The notes beneath the pieces are model-generated. The model saw only the letters and a list, made by a program, of their open reading frames with translations, searched no databases and was not told the origin of the DNA. From assembly GCA_016124385.1 (NCBI GenBank), contig WGNU01000001.1:496001-560000 (forward strand): a stretch of DNA of 64,000 nt, read 5' to 3'. The translations under genes and the position numbers were made by a program. This document shows positions 1-11,678 of this stretch, one piece after another (positions within the stretch are counted from its first letter, which is position 1; each line of letters begins with the position of its first letter). Source of the stretch: Alphaproteobacteria bacterium. GTDB taxonomy: Bacteria > Pseudomonadota > Alphaproteobacteria > Micropepsales > Micropepsaceae.

Positions 1-3401
<3,401 letters not shown>

Positions 3402-3405
3402 GGGA

Positions 3406-4857
3406 TCACTCCGCCGCTTGCGCGGGCAGGCCGGCTTGCGCCTTCTGGATGAGATAGCGATGAATGGAAGCGGCCGCGTCGCGCCCGTCGCGGATCGCCC
3501 AGACGACGAGCGAGGCGCCGCGCACGATGTCGCCGGCCGCGAACACGCCCTCGACAGAGGTCATCGCGGTCTTGAAATCGGCGCGGATCGTGCCCCAGCG
3601 CGAAACGGCCAGCCCCGGCGCGTCGAACAGCGTGGGCAGATCGTCCGGGTCGAACCCCAGCGCCTTGATGACGAGATCGGCGGGCAGGGTGAACTCGCTG
3701 CCCGGAATTTCCTCCGGCGCCTGCCGCCCGGTCGCATCCGCGAGGCCGAGCCGCATCCGAACCGCGCGCACGCCGGTTGCGTGCTTGTCGCCGTGGATCG
3801 CCTTGGGCGCGGCGAGCCAGACGAACTCGACGCCTTCTTCCTCCGCGTTCTGCACTTCGCGGAGCGACCCCGGCATGTTCTCCCGGTCGCGCCGATAGAG
3901 GCATTGGACGGAGGTTGCGCCCTGGCGGACGGCGGTGCGCACGCAATCCATCGCCGTGTCGCCGCCGCCGATGACGACGACGCGCTTGCCCTTGGCATCG
4001 AGCGTGCCGTCGGCGAATTCCTTGACGCTGTCGCCAAGGCCGACGCGGTTGGAGGCCGTCAGATACGTCATCGCCGCGTGAACGCCCGGCACGCCGACGC
4101 CCGGACATTCGAGCTCGCGCGCCTTGTAGACGCCCGTCGCGATCAGGATCGCGTCGTGCCGCGCACGCAGATCATCGAGGCTCGCCTCCCGCCCGATCTC
4201 GAAATCGAGATGGAAGGTGACCTTGCTGTCGGCGAGCCGCTGCGCGCGCTTCTGGACGATGTCCTTCTCCAGCTTGAAATTTGGGATCCCGTAGATGAGG
4301 AGCCCGCCCACCCGGTCATACCGGTCATAGACATGGACCTGATAGCCGAGCTTGCGCAGCTCCTCGGCGGCTGCCAGGCCCGCGGGCCCCGCGCCGATGA
4401 TGCCCACGCTCTCCGGCCGCTCGCGCGGCGGCGTTACCGGCTTCACCCAGCCCCGCTCCCAGGCGGTGTCGGTGATGTATTTCTCGACCGCGCCGATCGT
4501 CACCGTCCCGTGGCCGGACTGCTCGATCACGCAATTGCCCTCGCACAGCCGGTCCTGCGGGCAGACCCGCCCGCACACTTCGGGCATGTTGTTGGTGGCC
4601 GAGGAGACCTCGTAGGCCTCTTCCAGCCGGCCTTCGGCGGTCAGCTTGAGCCAATCCGGGATGTTGTTGTGCAGCGGGCAATGCACCTGGCAGAACGGCA
4701 CGCCGCATTGCGAACAGCGGCTCGCCTGCTCCTCGGCCTTGGCGGTGATGTATTCGCCATAGATCTCGTGGAAGTCGCCGCGGCGCGCCTCCGCATCCCG
4801 CTTCTCCGGCATTTGCGGGCCGATCTTGACGAATTTCAGCATTTTGTTGCCGGCCAT
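3406..4857 (-). CDS. gltD: Glutamate synthase (NADPH) small subunit
   Basis: This 483-residue FAD protein passes electrons from NADPH to GltB. The N-terminus carries the cysteine-rich adrenodoxin-reductase-like region (CSQCGVPFCQVHCP at about 48-61, then CGRVCPQDRLCEGNC) that binds two 4Fe-4S clusters. It is followed by an FAD Rossmann motif (GIIGAGPAGLAAAEEL) and an NADPH motif (VVIGGGDTAMDC). Length and domain order match the family. The ATG at 4857 has GGAG six bases upstream. It is the promoter-proximal gene of gltD-gltB; this order is common in alphaproteobacteria. A 15-bp perfect palindrome lies about 135 bp upstream, in the region shared with uppP. Confidence 0.97.
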   Translation of the reverse strand: MAGNKMLKFVKIGPQMPEKRDAEARRGDFHEIYGEYITAKAEEQASRCSQCGVPFCQVHCPLHNNIPDWLKLTAEGRLEEAYEVSSATNNMPEVCGRVCPQDRLCEGNCVIEQSGHGTVTIGAVEKYITDTAWERGWVKPVTPPRERPESVGIIGAGPAGLAAAEELRKLGYQVHVYDRYDRVGGLLIYGIPNFKLEKDIVQKRAQRLADSKVTFHLDFEIGREASLDDLRARHDAILIATGVYKARELECPGVGVPGVHAAMTYLTASNRVGLGDSVKEFADGTLDAKGKRVVVIGGGDTAMDCVRTAVRQGATSVQCLYRRDRENMPGSLREVQNAEEEGVEFVWLAAPKAIHGDKHATGVRAVRMRLGLADATGRQAPEEIPGSEFTLPADLVIKALGFDPDDLPTLFDAPGLAVSRWGTIRADFKTAMTSVEGVFAAGDIVRGASLVVWAIRDGRDAAASIHRYLIQKAQAGLPAQAAE

Positions 4858-4991
4858 GGACGGCTCCGCACCGAAGGAAAAGGGAGTGACGAGACGCGTA
4901 CGCGCGCCGCCGCGGCGCCCGGTACAGGCCGGTTATACGGGGAGAAGTCCACGACCGCAAAGGGTTTTCTGAGGGAAAGGACAGCAATTAG

Positions 4992-5006
4992 GACATAATT
5001 TATGTC
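4992..5006. promoter_or_regulatory. 15-bp perfect inverted repeat between gltD and uppP
   Basis: The 312-bp gap between the divergent gltD and uppP genes holds no ORF of note. At 4992-5006 it contains GACATAA, one central T, then TTATGTC: a perfect inverted repeat in an AT-rich patch of a GC-rich genome. It sits about 135 bp from the gltD start and 164 bp from the uppP start, a plausible distance for an operator. No regulator is identified. A small GC hairpin (5134-5149) is also present in the presumed uppP leader. Confidence 0.45.
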
Positions 5007-5169
5007 GAGCATAGGAGGCGTCCCCGCAAGCGGCTCATTTTCAGGCAGTTTGCGCGGATTTTCAGCGAAAATTAGTTCCGAAGTGAGACTAACTCGGTGG
5101 ATGGCGTGCTTCTTGCGGAAAAGCTAGGGTCGCGCGCCCTTTCGGGCGCCTCTCGCACAAGGCCGTTGC

Positions 5170-5970
5170 ATGTCCGCTACCGATCTGCTGCTCGCGATCC
5201 TTCTTGGCATCGTCGAGGGCCTGACAGAGTTCCTGCCCGTCTCCTCGACCGGCCACCTCATTATTCTGGATTGGCTGCTGGGCTTCGAGGATCCGGGCGG
5301 CACGTTCAAGGTGATGATCCAGTTGGGTGCCATTCTGGCGATCATCATCGTCTACATCCGCAAGATTTGGGACGTCACGATCGGCCTGCCCAGTGACCCC
5401 AAGGCGCGCCAGCTGGCGTTCGGCATAGTCCTCGCCTTTCTGCCGGCGGCGTTCGCGGGAGTCCTGCTGCACGATTTCATCAAGGAGGTGCTGTTCGAGA
5501 GCCCCGGCGTGGTCGGCGCCACCCTGCTTGGCGGCGGCATCATCATGCTGATCGTGGAATATTTGCGCCCGGAACCCGAAACGCACAGCATCGATGACAT
5601 CCCGGTTTGGAAGAGCTTCCTGATCGGCTGCTTTCAGATGCTGGCGCTGGTCCCCGGCGTGTCGCGCTCGGGCGCGACGATCGTCGGCGCGATGCTGCTC
5701 AAGGTGGAGCGGCGTGCCGCGGCGGAATTCTCGTTCTTCCTCGCGATGCCCACGATGCTGGGGGCCTTCACCTATGACGCGTATAAGAATCGGGACTTGC
5801 TCGACTTCTCCCAGCTTGGCCTGATCGCGGTGGGCTTCGTGGCAGCCTTCATCGCGGGCTATGTGGTGGTGCGGCTCTTTCTCGGCATCGTCAGCCGTTA
5901 TGGTTTTGCGCCCTTCGCGTATTATCGTATCGCCCTCGGCGCGCTGATGCTGCTGCTCGTGATGAACTAG
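5170..5970 (+). CDS. uppP: Undecaprenyl-diphosphate phosphatase (BacA type)
   Basis: This integral membrane enzyme of 266 residues dephosphorylates undecaprenyl pyrophosphate to recycle the lipid carrier for peptidoglycan and O-antigen. It carries both family signatures: EGLTEFLPVSSTGH at residues 16-29, with the catalytic glutamates and histidine, and PGVSRSGATI near residue 160, with the conserved serine and arginine. About eight hydrophobic segments are visible, and the length matches E. coli BacA (273). The start follows a weak AAGG. It is divergent from gltD and is followed after 31 nt by a redoxin gene on the same strand. Confidence 0.96.
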   Translation: MSATDLLLAILLGIVEGLTEFLPVSSTGHLIILDWLLGFEDPGGTFKVMIQLGAILAIIIVYIRKIWDVTIGLPSDPKARQLAFGIVLAFLPAAFAGVLLHDFIKEVLFESPGVVGATLLGGGIIMLIVEYLRPEPETHSIDDIPVWKSFLIGCFQMLALVPGVSRSGATIVGAMLLKVERRAAAEFSFFLAMPTMLGAFTYDAYKNRDLLDFSQLGLIAVGFVAAFIAGYVVVRLFLGIVSRYGFAPFAYYRIALGALMLLLVMN

Positions 5971-6001
5971 CCGGCGCGCCCTTCGCAAAGGGAGGAAGCC
6001 T

Positions 6002-6637
6002 ATGCGCATCCTAGCGGCTTTGGTCATTGCAGCAGTCATTGCCTTCGGCGCCGCAAGGGCTGGGGTGTTCGATCTGGGCGGGCCGGCGCTCGCCGCACCG
6101 TCGATCGGCGCGCCCGCGCCCGCCATCGCCACCACGGATTCGAAGGGCGAGGCCGTCGACCTCACCGCGCTCGCCGGCAAGACGGTCATCCTCGAATGGA
6201 CGAACGATCAATGCCCCTACGTGCAGAAGCACTATAAGTCGGGCAACATTCCGCACATGCAGATGGACGCGGCGACCGATGGGATCGTGTGGATCTCGAT
6301 CATCTCTTCCGCGCCCGGCAAGCAGGGCCACGTGACGCCCGAGGAAGTCGAGGCGCTCAAGCGCGACCGTGATTCCTGGCCGGCCCATGTCGTGCTCGAC
6401 GAGACGGGCGAGATCGGCCGCGCCTATGGCGCCAAGACGACGCCGCACATGTTCGTCATCGATCCCGCGGGCGCCCTCGTTTACGCGGGCGCGATCGATG
6501 ACAAGCGCTCGACCGATGTCGACGATGTGCCGGGCGCGACGAACTATGTCCGCCAGGCGCTCGCCGAGATGAAGGCCGGCGCGCCCGTCTCCGTGGCCGA
6601 GACGACGCCCTATGGCTGCAGCGTGAAATACGACTAG
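6002..6637 (+). CDS. Exported or membrane-anchored redoxin-domain protein (peroxiredoxin-like)
   Basis: This 211-residue protein has an N-terminal hydrophobic stretch (residues 3-25, a signal peptide or anchor) and then a thioredoxin-fold AhpC/TSA-type domain starting at IGAPAPAIATTDSKG. A single active-site cysteine occurs as NDQCPYVQKHY, without a CxxC resolving partner. The cis-proline region reads KTTPHMFVIDP, and the C-terminus ends TTPYGCSVKYD, a tail I associate with this redoxin subfamily. A thiol peroxidase or extracytoplasmic thiol-redox role is likely, but the substrate is unknown. The start is well placed behind GGAGGAAG. A strong hairpin follows 10 nt after the stop. Confidence 0.85.
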   Translation: MRILAALVIAAVIAFGAARAGVFDLGGPALAAPSIGAPAPAIATTDSKGEAVDLTALAGKTVILEWTNDQCPYVQKHYKSGNIPHMQMDAATDGIVWISIISSAPGKQGHVTPEEVEALKRDRDSWPAHVVLDETGEIGRAYGAKTTPHMFVIDPAGALVYAGAIDDKRSTDVDDVPGATNYVRQALAEMKAGAPVSVAETTPYGCSVKYD

Positions 6638-6646
6638 GCGTGCATT

Positions 6647-6674
6647 GTCATGCTCCGCCTGCGCGGAGCATGAC
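6647..6674. repeat. Perfect 12-bp-stem palindromic element
   Basis: A perfect inverted repeat: GTCATGCTCCGC, a 4-nt loop CTGC, then GCGGAGCATGAC. It lies between the redoxin and RNase T2 genes. There is no T-tract on either side, so it is a poor intrinsic terminator. It looks more like a dispersed intergenic palindromic unit, or a processing or mRNA-stability hairpin. I found no second copy in this window. Confidence 0.7.
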
Positions 6675-6694
6675 GCCTTGGGGGGAGAGCGACG

Positions 6695-7402
6695 ATGCCC
6701 GATCAGGTCCGCGTGATCCTGGGCGTCGCGCTCTTGGGCGCCGCGCTCGTCGTGGGCTATCTGGGCTTTACCGAAAACGATCCGGGAACGGATGATCCAG
6801 CCGGGGCCGCCGCTTCCGCGCCCGGCGATTTCGACTATTACGTCCTCGCGCTCTCCTGGTCGCCCGGCTATTGCGAGGAGGCGGGCGAGAAGGCCGACCG
6901 CCGGCAATGCGCGTCCGACCGGCCCTATCATTTCATCGTCCACGGGCTCTGGCCGCAGCACGAGCAAGGCTATCCCGCCGACTGCCCGACGGAGCGCGCG
7001 CGCGTGCCCGACGCCTTGGTCGATGAGATGCTGGACCTGATGCCCGCGCCCGCGCTGATCGGCCATGAATGGCGCAAGCACGGCACCTGCACCGGCCTCA
7101 CGCAGAACGAATATTTCACCCAGACTCGCCGTGCGCGCGAACGCGTGACGATCCCGGAGCGCTTCGAGCGGCTGGCGGCCTATACGATGGTCGACCCGCA
7201 GGATGTTGAGAACGCGTTCCTCGCCGCCAACCCCGGCCTCACCGATGAGATGGTGCGGGTCACGTGCTCCGATCGCTATCTGCGCGAGGTGCGCGTCTGC
7301 ATGACCAAGGATCTGGCGTTCCGCGCCTGCGCGCCCGATGCCTCGCGCGATTGCGAGCGCCCAAAGCTCGTCATGCCGCCGGTGCGCCAGGGCAAGCCCT
7401 AA
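6695..7402 (+). CDS. Ribonuclease T2 family endoribonuclease, membrane-anchored or exported
   Basis: This 235-residue protein has an N-terminal hydrophobic segment (about residues 7-22) that would export or anchor it. Both catalytic signatures of RNase T2 are intact: FIVHGLWPQH (His83) and GHEWRKHGTC (His124, Glu125, His129). It would cleave RNA nonspecifically to 3'-phosphates through a 2',3'-cyclic intermediate, probably in the periplasm. Cysteines around YCEEAGEKADRRQCAS and near the C-terminus fit the disulfides of the family. Its stop overlaps the stop of the convergent exporter gene by 4 bp. The start has GGGGGGAGAG upstream. Confidence 0.92.
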   Translation: MPDQVRVILGVALLGAALVVGYLGFTENDPGTDDPAGAAASAPGDFDYYVLALSWSPGYCEEAGEKADRRQCASDRPYHFIVHGLWPQHEQGYPADCPTERARVPDALVDEMLDLMPAPALIGHEWRKHGTCTGLTQNEYFTQTRRARERVTIPERFERLAAYTMVDPQDVENAFLAANPGLTDEMVRVTCSDRYLREVRVCMTKDLAFRACAPDASRDCERPKLVMPPVRQGKP

Positions 7403-8325
7403 GAGACGCTCAAGACCAGCGCGACGCCCACGGCCAGGATGACGAGCCCGCCGAGTTCGGCCGGCGTCGGCTTTTCACGGAAGAGCACGATGGCGATCAG
7501 CACACTGAAGAAAAGCTCGCTGAGGCCGAGCGTCCGAACGAACGCGACCGTCTCGAGCGCGAGCGCGGAGAACCAGCAGATGGAGCCGATGCCGCCCGCG
7601 ATGCCAGCAAGCCCGCTCACGCGCCAATCCTTCAGCACGGCGAAAAAGCTCTCGCGGTCGCGAAGGGCGATATAGCTGCCGAGCCCCACTGTCTGAAGGC
7701 TGAGCGCGATGGCGAGCGCCGTCGCCGCCGCCGGCAGCGCCGGGCCGCCCAGCTCCAGCGAGGCCGCGCGATAGGCAACGCCCGAGACGGCATAGCCCGT
7801 TCCGGCCGCGAGGCCGAACAGCGCCGCGCGCGCCATCCATCCCGTCATCAGCAATGCGATGAACCGCCCCGCGCCCTTTGCGCTCATCACCATCACGCCG
7901 AAGGTCGCTGCGAGAATGCCCGCGATCCCTTGCGGCGAGAACCGCACGCCGAAGGCGATTGCCTCCACGATCGCGGCCTGAACGACATCGGTCTTGGAGA
8001 GCGCGACGCCGACGGCGAAATTCTGATCCGAGACCGCGATGATGAGCGCGCGCGTCGCCATCACCTGCGCGAAGGCGCCGGCCGCGACGATCGCGATGGC
8101 CTGCGCGCTCGGCGCGGGAATGGCGGCGCCGCCGAGCGCGATCGCGCCCAGATAGAGCAACGCGATCGGCAGGCCGAAGACGTAGCGCGCGAAATTCCCG
8201 GCGTCCGGCGACAGCCGCCCGGCCACTTGGCGCTGCGCGGCGGTGCGGATCGCCTGCAGCGCGGCGGCCGCGAGCGTGAAGGGGATCCAGAGCGGAACGC
8301 CCCAGATCGCGTTGACCGTCTCCAC
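7399..8325 (-). CDS. DMT superfamily (EamA-type) transporter
   Basis: This very hydrophobic 308-residue protein has about ten predicted membrane helices arranged as two five-helix repeats, typical of EamA drug/metabolite exporters. The substrate cannot be told. The start is the GTG at 8323-8325, seven nucleotides after the stop of the upstream NDUFA9-like gene and preceded by TGAGG, so the two are probably co-transcribed and perhaps translationally coupled. It converges on the RNase T2 gene with overlapping stop codons. Confidence 0.85.
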   Translation of the reverse strand: METVNAIWGVPLWIPFTLAAAALQAIRTAAQRQVAGRLSPDAGNFARYVFGLPIALLYLGAIALGGAAIPAPSAQAIAIVAAGAFAQVMATRALIIAVSDQNFAVGVALSKTDVVQAAIVEAIAFGVRFSPQGIAGILAATFGVMVMSAKGAGRFIALLMTGWMARAALFGLAAGTGYAVSGVAYRAASLELGGPALPAAATALAIALSLQTVGLGSYIALRDRESFFAVLKDWRVSGLAGIAGGIGSICWFSALALETVAFVRTLGLSELFFSVLIAIVLFREKPTPAELGGLVILAVGVALVLSVS

Positions 8326-8332
8326 AGATGCC

Positions 8333-9283
8333 TCACGGGACGGGTGAGAATTGTCCGTAGGGCCGGAAGCGCGTGAGATAGGAGGGAAGGATCGCCTCCG
8401 GACCGACGGGCTGCACCCCTAAATCGGCGAAGGTCGAAATGTCTGCAGCGCCGCTCACGATGTTGTCGGATTTGAGCAGCGTCACCTGGTCGGGCGTCAA
8501 GAGCTTGCCGGGCAGGAATTGCAGGACATAAGACTGCAGCTCGGCGAGGAAAAAGGGAATCGGCAGCAGAAGGCGCCGCCGCTCGATCACCTTCAGCAGC
8601 ATCGCCATCAATTCTTCGAACGTGTAGACGCTGGGCCCGCCCAGCTCATAAATCTTGCCCGCCGCCCCCTCGCGCTCGAGCGTGATGCGCAGCGCCTGCG
8701 CGACGTCGCCCACGAACGCCGGCTGGAATTTCGTCTTCCCTCCGCCGATCAGCGGCAGCACGGGCGAGAACGCGGCCATCTTGGCGAAGCGGTTGAAGAA
8801 TTCATCCTCCGGCCCGAAGACGAGCGAGGGGCGCATGATCGTCGCGCCCGGAAAGGCCGCCCGCACGGCGGCCTCGCCCTGCGCCTTCGAGCGGGCATAG
8901 CGCGCGCGCGATTTTAGATCAGCGCCGAGCGCGGACACGTGGACGAACTGCCGCGCGCCGGCCGCTGCCGCCAGCCTGGCCAGTGTGCCCGGCACGTCCG
9001 CGTGCATGCGCTGGAAGCTCTCGCTGAAGCTTTCGGTGAGAATGCCCACGAGATTGACCACCGCGTCCGCCCCCGCGATCGCCTCGCGCAGCGTGCGCTC
9101 GTCCGCGAAATCGGCGTGGGCGAGCTGGATCTGCCCCACATCGCCCATGGGCTTGAGGAAATGCGCCAGGTTCGGCCGGCGCGTCGCCACGCGGATGCGC
9201 GCCCCCGATTTGGCGAGCACGCGGATGAAATGGCGCCCGATAAAGCCGGTGCCGCCGAAGACCGTCACGAGGCGCGGGGACAT
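8333..9283 (-). CDS. NAD(P)-binding atypical SDR, complex I NDUFA9-like
   Basis: This 316-residue Rossmann-fold protein begins MSPRLVTVFGGTGFIGRHF, carrying the GxxGxxG dinucleotide motif. It continues with VVNLVGIL, FVHVSALGAD, YARSKAQGE (YxxxK-like) and IMRPSLVFGPED, the pattern of extended/atypical SDRs of the NDUFA9 type often annotated as complex I-associated or NADH-ubiquinone oxidoreductase-related. The open frame continues upstream to 9562, but that part is proline/arginine-rich and unlike the family, and the ATG at 9283 starts exactly at the first beta strand. It lies directly upstream of the DMT exporter gene. A catalytic role is not established. Confidence 0.88.
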   Translation of the reverse strand: MSPRLVTVFGGTGFIGRHFIRVLAKSGARIRVATRRPNLAHFLKPMGDVGQIQLAHADFADERTLREAIAGADAVVNLVGILTESFSESFQRMHADVPGTLARLAAAAGARQFVHVSALGADLKSRARYARSKAQGEAAVRAAFPGATIMRPSLVFGPEDEFFNRFAKMAAFSPVLPLIGGGKTKFQPAFVGDVAQALRITLEREGAAGKIYELGGPSVYTFEELMAMLLKVIERRRLLLPIPFFLAELQSYVLQFLPGKLLTPDQVTLLKSDNIVSGAADISTFADLGVQPVGPEAILPSYLTRFRPYGQFSPVP

Positions 9284-9585
9284 GGGGGTCTCGTCTGCGG
9301 GAAGGGGAAGGAACGGAAACGGGTGAGGGAAACGCGGGCGGCAAGCCGGGCGGCAATCGGCGATCCGGGCGCCAGTCCGCCGAAGCAGCCCGTTGGCTAG
9401 ATAGCGGCGATGGCGCCGCGTTGACAAGCGGGGGAGGCGGGGGGTAGCAATCGCCCCCTCGCGACAGAGCCCGCCTCGGGTAGGCCGGTCGCGGGGCGCC
9501 GGTTCGGAACGTGCGTCCTCCAAGCATCCCATGCGGGGTGGCGGGGACGGGCGCACCCCCAAGCCCGCGCGGCGACGACGTGCCG
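9284..9585. other. 302-bp non-coding gap upstream of tRNA-Leu
   Basis: No protein-coding frame with family resemblance is visible here. The gap holds the leader of the minus-strand NDUFA9-like gene and, on the plus strand, a promoter-like TTGACA at 9421-9426 with GTAGCA 17 bp downstream (9444-9449), which may drive the tRNA about 130 bp further on. Purine-rich G tracts dominate the rest. Confidence 0.5.
9421..9449 (+). promoter_or_regulatory. Candidate sigma-70-type promoter for tRNA-Leu
   Basis: A perfect TTGACA -35 hexamer is followed by a 17-bp spacer and GTAGCA as a weak -10. The predicted start would be about 130 nt upstream of the mature tRNA, which is long for a tRNA leader, so the call is tentative. 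Confidence 0.35.
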
Positions 9586-9670
9586 GCCCAGATGGCGGAA
9601 TTGGTAGACGCGCTAGTTTCAGGTACTAGTACCGCAAGGTGTGGAGGTTCGAGTCCTCTTCTGGGCACCA
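9586..9670 (+). tRNA. tRNA-Leu (anticodon CAG)
   Basis: The cloverleaf reads directly. The acceptor stem GCCCAGA pairs with TCTGGGC, followed by A and an encoded CCA. The D-arm contains the AATTGGTAGACGC typical of leucine tRNAs. The anticodon stem CTAGT/ACTAG encloses TTCAGGT, giving CAG, which reads CTG. There is a long class II variable arm, and GGTTCGAGTCC in the T-loop. CTG is a heavily used codon in the neighbouring genes. Confidence 0.97.
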
Positions 9671-9810
9671 AGACATAGTCCGTCGGTAACCGGCAACGCC
9701 ACGCACGTCCGGCACGTCGCGCCGACACGTTGCCAGAGAGGGCGAAGATCGAAGGCGCGTTGGGGGCGCCGGCCCTTGCCTCGATCCGCGGACTGCGGCA
9801 CACCACGCCC

Positions 9811-10416
9811 ATGATCACACTCCACAAGGGCGATCTTCCCGGCGGCCTCGATTTAGGCCCCTCCGTCGCCGTCGATTCGGAGACCATGGGCCTCAATCCC
9901 CTGCGCGACCGGCTCTGCCTCGTGCAGCTCTCGGCTGGCGATGGCAACGCCCATCTGGTGCAGTTGCGCCCGGGTGATGCCGCGCCGCGCCTCAAGGCGC
10001 TGCTGACCGACCCGAAGGTGCTGAAGATCTTTCACTACGCGCGCTTCGACATCGCGATGTTCCGCCACCATTTGGGAATCGTGACCACTCCGCTTTACTG
10101 CACGAAGATCGCCTCCAAGCTCGTGCGCACCTACACCGACAAGCACGGCCTGAAGGATCTCGCCAAGGAATTGGCGGATATCGATCTCTCCAAGCAGCAG
10201 CAGAGCTCGGACTGGGGCGCCGAGACGCTGAGCGAGGCGCAGCGCGCCTACGCGGCGTCCGATGTGCTCTACCTCCACACGCTCAAGGCCGAGCTCGATG
10301 CCCGCCTCGCGCGCGAGGGCCGCACGGAACTGGCGGCCGCCTGTTTCGCCTTCTTGCCCCACCGCGCGGCGCTCGATCTGGCGGGTTGGGCCCAAGAGGA
10401 CATTTTCGCGCATTGA
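9811..10416 (+). CDS. rnd: Short RNase D-like 3'-5' exonuclease
   Basis: This 201-residue DEDD-type exonuclease domain has no C-terminal HRDC domains, as in the short alphaproteobacterial form. Motif Exo I is VDSETMGLNP (Asp and Glu ligands), Exo II is in IFHYARFDIAMF, and Exo III is YAASDVLYLHTL (Tyr-x3-Asp). It probably trims tRNA or other RNA 3' ends, and it sits 140 bp downstream of tRNA-Leu. The frame is open from 9730, but the extra 27 residues are not family-like. ATG 9811 starts at MITLHKGDLP, although no clear Shine-Dalgarno sequence precedes it. Confidence 0.9.
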   Translation: MITLHKGDLPGGLDLGPSVAVDSETMGLNPLRDRLCLVQLSAGDGNAHLVQLRPGDAAPRLKALLTDPKVLKIFHYARFDIAMFRHHLGIVTTPLYCTKIASKLVRTYTDKHGLKDLAKELADIDLSKQQQSSDWGAETLSEAQRAYAASDVLYLHTLKAELDARLAREGRTELAAACFAFLPHRAALDLAGWAQEDIFAH

Positions 10417-10501
10417 ACGCATCGCATGCTGCCGCCATCTTCTGTCGGCATGGCGTCGGAAGGCGCAAGCGCTCTCGCGAAGGTCGCGCCGCCACGAACC
10501 C

Positions 10502-10516
10502 TTAATGGATAGTTAA
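10502..10516. promoter_or_regulatory. CtrA-like binding box upstream of the kdsD-lpt-rpoN operon
   Basis: The sequence TTAA, TGGATAG, TTAA followed by C matches the full alphaproteobacterial CtrA consensus TTAA-N7-TTAAC without a mismatch. TTAA is rare in this GC-rich DNA. The box lies in the 255-bp gap after rnd, about 155 bp upstream of the kdsD start. A GANTC site (GAATC, 10616-10620) and a possible -10 (TGCTAGGGT, around 10558) lie between. Cell-cycle control is inferred from the motif only. Confidence 0.5.
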
Positions 10517-10671
10517 CCGGCTGGAAATGAATGTTTTTTTCTTTCCTTTCCGGCGTGTGCTAGGGTGGCATATCTTTCGCATGGGGGAAGTGCCGAGGCG
10601 CCGCAGCGTCCTTCGGAATCGCCCGATCGCGTGATGGCCGCAACCGGCCTTGGATGGAGAGGGCACTCCTT

Positions 10672-11664
10672 TTGACCGAGCCTTTGAGAGCGGATCACGC
10701 ACCCGCCGATGCGGCGGCCGCGCGCCGGGTGCTGGAGATCGAGGCGGACGCGTTGCGCGCGCTCGCCCAGTCGCTCGACGGCGCGTTTTCGGCGGCGGTC
10801 GATTTGCTGATGTGCGCCAAGGGCCGCGTGATTGTCTCGGGCATGGGGAAAAGCGGCCACGTCGCGCAGAAGATCGCGGCGACCTTTGCCTCGACCGGCA
10901 CGCCCGCGCAATTCGTTCACCCGGCCGAAGCAAGCCACGGCGATCTCGGCATGGTGACGCGGGCGGACGCGGTGGTGCTGCTCTCGAATTCAGGCGAGAC
11001 GCGCGAGCTTGCCGATCTCATCGAGCATACGCGCCGCTATGACATTCCCCTGGTCGGCATCGCCGGCCGCGCGCCCTCGACGCTGCTGCAGCGCTCGGAC
11101 GTTGCGATCGCGCTGCCAGACGCGCCGGAAGCCTGCCCGATGGGACTCGCGCCGACGACCTCGACGACGATGATGCTCGCGCTCGGCGATGCGCTCGCCG
11201 TCGCGCTGATGGAGCGGCGCGGCTTCTCGGCGGACGATTACCGTGTGCTGCACCCCGGCGGCGCGCTGGGAAAGCGGCTGGTTCGCGTGACCGACATCAT
11301 GCATGCGGGCGATGCGATGCCGCTCGTCGCCGAAACGGCGCCGATGTCGGAGGTCATCCTGGAGATGACGGCCAAGACCTTCGGCGTCACGGGTGTCTGC
11401 GACGCGGCGGGAAGGCTCACCGGCATCATCACCGACGGCGATCTGCGGCGCCACATGCGCGCGGATCTGCTGGCGAACACCGCGGGCGCGATCATGACGC
11501 CCGCGCCGAAAACATTGCGCGCCTCCGCGCTCGTGCCGGAGGCGCTGGGGTTCATGAACGCGCGCAAGATCTCGTGCGTTTTTGTGATGGCCGACGGCGA
11601 GGAGAGCGGCCGGCCGGTGGGGCTGCTGAGGATCCATGACTGCCTTCAGGCAGGCTATAGCTGA
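10672..11664 (+). CDS. kdsD: D-arabinose 5-phosphate isomerase (KpsF/GutQ family)
   Basis: This enzyme converts ribulose 5-phosphate to arabinose 5-phosphate, the first step of Kdo synthesis for lipopolysaccharide. It has an N-terminal SIS domain (VIVSGMGKSGHVAQKI; FVHPAEASHGDLGM; LLSNSGETREL) and two CBS repeats (VTDIMHAGDAMPLV... and ...GAIMTPAPKTLRA). I chose the TTG at 10672 because AGAGGG sits eight bases upstream and the product (330 residues) then matches E. coli KdsD (328). An in-frame ATG at 10654 would add six residues but has no ribosome binding site. It is the first gene of the run into lptC, lptA, lptB and rpoN. Confidence 0.94.
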   Translation: MTEPLRADHAPADAAAARRVLEIEADALRALAQSLDGAFSAAVDLLMCAKGRVIVSGMGKSGHVAQKIAATFASTGTPAQFVHPAEASHGDLGMVTRADAVVLLSNSGETRELADLIEHTRRYDIPLVGIAGRAPSTLLQRSDVAIALPDAPEACPMGLAPTTSTTMMLALGDALAVALMERRGFSADDYRVLHPGGALGKRLVRVTDIMHAGDAMPLVAETAPMSEVILEMTAKTFGVTGVCDAAGRLTGIITDGDLRRHMRADLLANTAGAIMTPAPKTLRASALVPEALGFMNARKISCVFVMADGEESGRPVGLLRIHDCLQAGYS

Positions 11665-11678
11665 CGCGAAGGACCCGA

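Noticed and set aside
5112..5129. Promoter CTTGCG/CTAGGG for uppP
   Set aside because: The two hexamers are only 6 bp apart.
9284..9562. N-terminal extension of the NDUFA9-like protein
   Set aside because: The extra residues are Pro/Arg-rich, and the Rossmann strand starts right at ATG 9283.
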